From Altererythrobacter sp. H2 (GTDB lineage Bacteria; Pseudomonadota; Alphaproteobacteria; Sphingomonadales; Sphingomonadaceae), in NCBI RefSeq assembly GCF_035319885.1, contig NZ_CP141285.1, positions 1,426,001-1,490,000 on the forward strand: 64,000 bases of DNA, read 5' to 3'. This document shows, piece after piece, positions 60,387 through 64,000 of the stretch (the stretch's first letter is position 1; every line of letters begins with the position of its first letter). A model generated the notes under the pieces. The model was not told the origin of the DNA, did not search any database, and was given only the letters and a program-made list of their open reading frames with translations. A program made the position numbers and the translations under genes.

Positions 60387-60656
60387 ATGGCACATAAGAA
60401 AGCAGGCGGTTCGTCGCGCAACGGTCGTGATTCGGCCGGTCGTCGCCTTGGCGTCAAGAAGTTCGGCAGCGAAGGCGTGATTGCCGGCAACATCATCGTG
60501 CGCCAGCGTGGCACCAAGTTCTACCCGGGCTCCAACGTGGGCATGGGCAAGGACCATACGCTGTTCGCGCTGAACGACGGCGTGGTTCGCTTCCACAAGG
60601 GTAAACTCGGCCGAAAGTTCGTATCGGTCGACATGCTTGCCGAAGCAGCCGAATAA
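60387..60656 (+). CDS. rpmA: 50S ribosomal protein L27
   Basis: The 89-residue protein begins [20 protein letters not shown], the conserved N-terminus that reaches the peptidyl-transferase centre, and has [15 protein letters not shown] and [20 protein letters not shown] lies ahead of the ATG. Confidence 0.98.
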   Translation: MAHKKAGGSSRNGRDSAGRRLGVKKFGSEGVIAGNIIVRQRGTKFYPGSNVGMGKDHTLFALNDGVVRFHKGKLGRKFVSVDMLAEAAE

Positions 60657-60658
60657 CC

Positions 60659-60683
60659 GGATGATCCGATAACGGGATCGTCC
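60659..60683 (+). terminator. Stem-loop directly after rpmA
   Basis: GGATGATCC (60659-60667) pairs with GGATCGTCC (60675-60683) over 9 bp with one G-U pair. It starts 2 nt after the rpmA stop. There is no T-run, so it may protect the 3' end rather than terminate. Confidence 0.4.
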
Positions 60684-60724
60684 AGACAGGACGGTCCCAG
60701 CCGGGCCACAGGCACCGGCAGACG

Positions 60725-60773
60725 AAGAGGGAGATGGGGCTTTCCTGGTAATCAGGGGGCCCGTCTCCCTCTT
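60725..60773. terminator. Long inverted repeat downstream of rpmA
   Basis: AAGAGGGAGA (60725-60734) and TCTCCCTCTT (60764-60773) form a perfect 10-bp stem around a 29-nt GC-rich loop. It lies in the 219-bp gap between rpmA and the acetyltransferase gene and probably ends the rplU-rpmA transcript. Confidence 0.5.
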
Positions 60774-60875
60774 GTCGTATCTCCCTCACGCATAGGCGAA
60801 ACAATGTTTCGCCGCCACGCAAGTGTCACGCATTGTCCCTAGCGGGCAGGTGCGGGGCGATGAGGAGAGAAGGCC

Positions 60876-61409
60876 ATGTTTCATCGCAGTGAAAGGTTGC
60901 TGCTGAGGCCGTTCTGGCCCGAGGACTGGGGCGCCGTTTTTAAGGGGATCGCTGACGAAGCGATCGTCCGCCATCTGGCCAGTGCGCCCTGGCCCTACGA
61001 GGCGGAACATGCGCAGGCGTTTGTCGCGCTGCCTGCCGAACTGCACTTTCCCAGGCTGGCCATAACCCTTGCAGACGGCGGGGCGCTGATCGGCTGCATC
61101 GGGATTGATCCGGGCGACGCCGGGGCCGATCTGGGTTACTGGATCGCCCGCCCGCACTGGGGCCGTGGCTATGGCACGGAAGCCGGACGGGCAATGCGCG
61201 AGATTGCCCGGATGCTCGGCCATACGCGCCTCACAGCGAGCCATTTCATCGACAATCCGGCATCGGGCCGGGTGCTGCAGAAAATCGGCTTTGCGCCGAC
61301 CGGGGTCAGGCGCGAGCGCGCCAGCCTCGGGCGTGGTGCAGCCGCCATGACGGTGGAGTACGCACTGGACCTGGTGGCCGAAGATTCGGTCATGCAACGC
61401 GCGGCATGA
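60876..61409 (+). CDS. GNAT-family N-acetyltransferase (RimJ/RimL-like)
   Basis: A 177-residue GNAT protein. Visible are RSERLLLRPFWPEDW, the acetyl-CoA-binding block ADLGYWIARPHWGRGYGTEAGRAM near residue 90 (R/Q-x2-G-x-G/A), and NPASGRVLQKIGF near residue 128. RimJ/RimL-type enzymes acetylate N-terminal or small-molecule amines; the target is unknown. Confidence 0.92.
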   Translation: MFHRSERLLLRPFWPEDWGAVFKGIADEAIVRHLASAPWPYEAEHAQAFVALPAELHFPRLAITLADGGALIGCIGIDPGDAGADLGYWIARPHWGRGYGTEAGRAMREIARMLGHTRLTASHFIDNPASGRVLQKIGFAPTGVRRERASLGRGAAAMTVEYALDLVAEDSVMQRAA

Positions 61410-61439
61410 AAAAGGACCCCGGAATGGCGGGGGCCTTTT
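61408..61439. terminator. Bidirectional Rho-independent terminator
   Basis: An A-run followed by AAAAGG(A)CCCCG, GAATGG loop region, CGGGG(G)CCTTTT gives a stem flanked by A and T runs, so it works on both strands. It sits between the convergent acetyltransferase and PF10118 genes. Confidence 0.8.
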
Positions 61440-61453
61440 GATCCTGCAGACGC

Positions 61454-62332
61454 TTACTCAGCCGGCATCAGCGCATCGCTGAATTCGCCCTCGAACTTGC
61501 GGATCAGCGCGCGGTCGTCATGATCCCAGGGGTGGAAGCCGGGCTTGAAGTAGGCCAGCCACGCGGGGAAGATGCGGCGCAGCACGCCGGGCGACCAGAG
61601 CAGGTACCTGAGCAGGCCGAGCCGCGCCTTGCTGCCGGTAATCCCATCCTGCGCCAGCAGGTTCAGGCTGTCCTGCCAGCGATTGCGCAGGAAGTTCACG
61701 CTGACGATCAGCATCATCAGGTTGCGTACCTTCCACCGGCGCCAGGGCGTCCAGCCCTGCGTGGCGTGGTTCCAGGTGTCGAACGCGACGCCCTTGTGCT
61801 CGACTTCCTCGATTGCGTGCCATTTCCACATGGCACGCACTTCGGGGTCGGCCTTGTCGAAGTGCTTGGGGTTGGCGAGGAATTCGTGCGCCATCATCGC
61901 GGTGTAGTGTTCCAGTGCCAGGGTCGCGGCGAGGTTGACGATGGCCGGGCGATCCTTGGTCAGAGCGAGCATTTCCTCGACCCGCTTGTCGATCGTCTTG
62001 ATGTCATAGCCGTGGCTTTCGGCCAGCTTGTTGAAGGCGATGTGTTCGCGGGTGTGATTGATTTCTTGCCGGACGAAAGCCCGGATCTCGGCATCGAGCT
62101 TGGGGCCAGCACCTTCACGGTGGGCTTTGACGGCTTCGATGAAGAACGCCTCGCCGCGCGGGAAGGTGGCGGACAGCGCGTTGTGCCAGGCGGTGCCGAA
62201 CGGCTCGCCTGCCCACCAGCGATTGGGGGTGGTGTTGCGGTTGAAACGCTCGTCCCGCACGGTGATGTCAAGGTCCGACGGCGTGGGGGCGGACTCGCGG
62301 CGGTCAAGGTCGATCTGGACGGGGGCGTTCAT
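61454..62332 (-). CDS. Metal-dependent hydrolase family protein (PF10118), copy 1
   Basis: A 292-residue helical protein of the predicted metal-dependent hydrolase family. The likely metal ligands form a ferritin-like set: GEAFFIEAV, RQEINHTREHIAFN (Glu and His, about residue 92), LALEHYTAMMAHE (about 140), and WHAIEEVEHKGVAFD (about 172). The carboxylate/His pattern resembles non-heme di-iron proteins. It is about half identical by eye to the next gene upstream. A large palindrome lies 21-59 bp before its start. Confidence 0.88.
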   Translation of the reverse strand: MNAPVQIDLDRRESAPTPSDLDITVRDERFNRNTTPNRWWAGEPFGTAWHNALSATFPRGEAFFIEAVKAHREGAGPKLDAEIRAFVRQEINHTREHIAFNKLAESHGYDIKTIDKRVEEMLALTKDRPAIVNLAATLALEHYTAMMAHEFLANPKHFDKADPEVRAMWKWHAIEEVEHKGVAFDTWNHATQGWTPWRRWKVRNLMMLIVSVNFLRNRWQDSLNLLAQDGITGSKARLGLLRYLLWSPGVLRRIFPAWLAYFKPGFHPWDHDDRALIRKFEGEFSDALMPAE

Positions 62333-62352
62333 GTGATACTCCGAATCAATAC

Positions 62353-62391
62353 TGACATCAATGTAAGTATGGACTACTTACATTGATGTCA
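62353..62391. promoter_or_regulatory. Perfect 17-bp-arm palindrome, probable double TetR operator
   Basis: TGACATCAATGTAAGTA (62353-62369) and TACTTACATTGATGTCA (62375-62391) are exact inverted copies around a 5-bp centre. Each arm is itself a near-palindrome (TTACAT-TG-ATGTCA), the form of a TetR-family operator. It lies between the two PF10118 genes, upstream of copy 1, and could also act as an RNA hairpin. Confidence 0.75.
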
Positions 62392-62419
62392 ATAACGTTC
62401 GGTTACCTGGTTGGCCGCG

Positions 62420-63328
62420 CTATTCGGCGGGCATCACCGCATCGGCATAAGGGCTGTCGAACCTGGCGATCAGCGCCCGGTCATCCAGCTTCCACGGATG
62501 GAACCCCGGCATCAGGATCGCGGCCCATTCGCCGAACATCCGCCGCATCATCCCCGGCTTCCACCACAGGAAAGCATAGAGCTTGCGCCGCGCCTGCTTG
62601 CGGCTGAAACCGTCCTGCTCCAGCAGGCCGATGGCGTCGCGGATGCGGTTACCGAAATACTTCTTCGTGATCAGCACGGCGATCAGCGAGCGGACCTTCC
62701 ACCGCTTCCACGCGCTCCATTCGCGGGTGGCGTGGAGCCATACGTCATAGACCAGCCCCTTGTGCTCGATCTCTTCAGTCGCGTGCCAGCGCCAGACGTC
62801 GGCCGCGACCGGGTCGGCCCCGGCGAGGTATTCCGGATGCACCAGCAGTTGGCGGCTGATCACTGCGGCGAAATGCTCGAGCGCGATTGTGACCGCCAGG
62901 TTGAATTCGGGCGGGCGGCCCGCGGTCAGTTCAAGCATGGCATGGATGCCCTGGTCGATGCTTTCGACATCGTAGCCGTGATCCTGTACGATCCGGTTGA
63001 ACGCGACATGTTCGCGGGTGTGGTTCACTTCCTGCCGGGTGAAGGCCTTGACCTCTGCTGCCAGCTTGGGCGGCAGGTCAGCCCGGAAAGCCTTGAGGGT
63101 GTCGATAAAGAACGCTTCGCCCCGGGGCAGGCTGGCCGAAACCGAATTGTACCACGCGGTCGCCACTGGATCATTCGAATGCCACCAGCGCGGAACAAGG
63201 TGATCGCGGTCAAACCGCTGGTCACGGATGATCAGGGCATGTTCTTCCGGCGTGGCGCTCCCGCCAGCGACAGTTGACTTGCCGAGCGGCTGCGCGCGCT
63301 CTAGGTCGAGCTTTGTTTGGTCACCCAT
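62420..63328 (-). CDS. Metal-dependent hydrolase family protein (PF10118), copy 2
   Basis: A 302-residue paralogue of copy 1 with the same ligand set: GEAFFIDTLKA, RQEVNHTREHVAFN, IALEHFAAVIS, WHATEEIEHKGLVYD, and the shared ending FHPWKLDDRALIARF...DAVMPAE. The N-terminal 30 residues differ. It starts 30 bp from the divergent TetR gene. Confidence 0.88.
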   Translation of the reverse strand: MGDQTKLDLERAQPLGKSTVAGGSATPEEHALIIRDQRFDRDHLVPRWWHSNDPVATAWYNSVSASLPRGEAFFIDTLKAFRADLPPKLAAEVKAFTRQEVNHTREHVAFNRIVQDHGYDVESIDQGIHAMLELTAGRPPEFNLAVTIALEHFAAVISRQLLVHPEYLAGADPVAADVWRWHATEEIEHKGLVYDVWLHATREWSAWKRWKVRSLIAVLITKKYFGNRIRDAIGLLEQDGFSRKQARRKLYAFLWWKPGMMRRMFGEWAAILMPGFHPWKLDDRALIARFDSPYADAVMPAE

Positions 63329-63355
63329 AGATTAACATACTATTAGGCATAGATT
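63326..63355. promoter_or_regulatory. Divergent promoter region with a direct repeat
   Basis: CATAGATT occurs at 63326-63333 and 63348-63355, 22 bp apart, with an AT-rich TTAACATACTATTAGG between. The whole 30-bp space between the TetR gene and PF10118 copy 2 is covered, so a regulator bound here would affect both genes. Confidence 0.4.
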
Positions 63356-63358
63356 TCC

Positions 63359-63958
63359 ATGGCAAGTCGCAAGCGCTGGACCCCTGAAGAATCCCGTACG
63401 GCGGCGCTTCAGGCGGCGCGCAGCCTTCTGATCGAAACCGGGCCTCAGTCCGTAACGCTCAAGGCCGTCGCCGGCCGGATCGGGCGCACACACGCCAATC
63501 TGCTGCACCATTTCGGTTCGGCATCAGGGCTCCAGAAGGAGCTGGCCCGGCATCTCGCAGAGACCGTGTGCGAGTCGATCAGGGATGCCGTGCGGGCCAC
63601 CCGTGCGGGCCTCGGCTCCCCGCGCGAAGTGGTCGATCTGGCGTTCGATGCCTTTGACAAGGAAGGGGCCGGCGCGCTTGCGAGCTGGATGATCCTGACG
63701 GGCAACGAAGACGCGCTTTCGCCCATTGTCGAGACGATTCACCAGCTGGTCGACGAGATCGCCCAGGATGAAGCAACCCACACTGGCGAAGCCATGCGGG
63801 TGCACGAGGACACCCTGGCGCTGGTGCTGATGGCGATGGGCGATGCCCTGATCGGATCGGCGCTGGCCCGGTCGCTCGGCTTGCCCGAAACGGCCGCGCG
63901 CGACCGTGCCCAGCGGATGCTGGAAAGCTCGATCGCCGCGTTCAATCAGCTGGCTTGA
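63359..63958 (+). CDS. TetR-family transcriptional regulator
   Basis: A 199-residue regulator. An N-terminal TetR helix-turn-helix (TAALQAARSLLIETGPQSVTLKAVAGRIGRTHANLLHHFGSASGL, about residues 13-55) is followed by an all-helical ligand domain. It is divergent from PF10118 copy 2 and probably controls both PF10118 genes. Confidence 0.92.
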   Translation: MASRKRWTPEESRTAALQAARSLLIETGPQSVTLKAVAGRIGRTHANLLHHFGSASGLQKELARHLAETVCESIRDAVRATRAGLGSPREVVDLAFDAFDKEGAGALASWMILTGNEDALSPIVETIHQLVDEIAQDEATHTGEAMRVHEDTLALVLMAMGDALIGSALARSLGLPETAARDRAQRMLESSIAAFNQLA

Positions 63959-64000
63959 GCGCGTCTGCGAGCCAGCCGGGGGCGGAGTCCGGGGCGATGT
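63942..64000 (-). CDS. Possible 3' end of a convergent gene
   Basis: On the minus strand one frame is open from the window edge to a TGA at 63944-63942, reading IAPDSAPGWLADALKPAD. It overlaps the TetR 3' end by 17 bp. The short stretch has acceptable coding character but no recognisable motif; the gene lies mostly outside the window. Confidence 0.35.
   Translation of the reverse strand, partial: IAPDSAPGWLADALKPAD

Overview
The window is GC-rich, densely coded chromosomal DNA from an alphaproteobacterium, most likely a member of the Sphingomonadales (Erythrobacteraceae/Novosphingobium type). The reasons are the protein style, the aa3 oxidase operon order (coxB-ctaD-ctaB-small ORF-ctaG-coxC-DUF983-SURF1-thrC), an alphaproteobacterial LexA box, many 1- or 4-nt gene overlaps (TGATG, ATGA, GTGA), and an envelope cluster (bamA-skp-fabZ) that lacks the lpxD/lpxA/lpxB genes which usually sit there, as expected for a lineage that makes glycosphingolipids instead of LPS. 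I recognised no tRNA, rRNA, CRISPR array, insertion sequence or prophage.

Layout. 1-2.5 kb: phospholipid genes (a PAP2 protein cut by the window edge, psd, pssA) and a small membrane protein behind a LexA-type promoter. 2.9-14.7 kb: the translation/envelope cluster rpsB, tsf, pyrH, frr, uppS, cdsA, dxr, rseP, bamA, skp, fabZ, with a divergent phosphoesterase. 14.9-19.9 kb: an acetolactate-synthase-like enzyme, an aldehyde dehydrogenase and a secreted DUF11 protein. 20-25.7 kb: an S24 repressor divergent from two small genes, then the minus-strand run hisG-hisD-nusB-thiL and a DUF2332 protein. 25.7-34.1 kb: accessory metabolism (epoxide-hydrolase-like protein, SDR, pirin, AraC regulator, BolA, J protein, GST, two VOC proteins, DUF1428, HxlR regulator, MpaB-like oxygenase). 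34.2-38.3 kb: cobS-like AAA ATPase, penicillin-binding protein, two hotdog thioesterases. 38.4-40.4 kb: an unrecognised three-gene cassette. 40.4-46.9 kb: minus-strand run pyrE, serine hydrolase, pdxJ, acpS, lepB, AI-2E permease, DUF3089 hydrolase, ruvX. 47-55 kb: cytochrome c oxidase operon and threonine synthase. 54.9-58.3 kb: rRNA methyltransferase, folB, a small unknown, moaA, moaD, moaE. 58.5-64 kb: FNR-type regulator, lipoprotein, rplU-rpmA, acetyltransferase, two PF10118 paralogues and a divergent TetR regulator.

The best candidate for an undescribed system is at 38391-40422. A 53-residue peptide with its own strong ribosome binding site is followed by two overlapping genes for a cupin-like putative oxygenase and what looks like its degenerate paralogue. 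This arrangement suggests a peptide-modification (RiPP-like) unit or a peptide-regulated enzyme pair; that function is inference. Other notable points are mostly regulatory: the LexA-controlled small membrane protein, a perfect 17-bp-arm palindrome in front of a PF10118 gene, paired operators at the HxlR and S24 regulators, an FNR-type box with no obvious target gene, a hairpin covering a ribosome binding site, and a probable CTG start codon for thiL.
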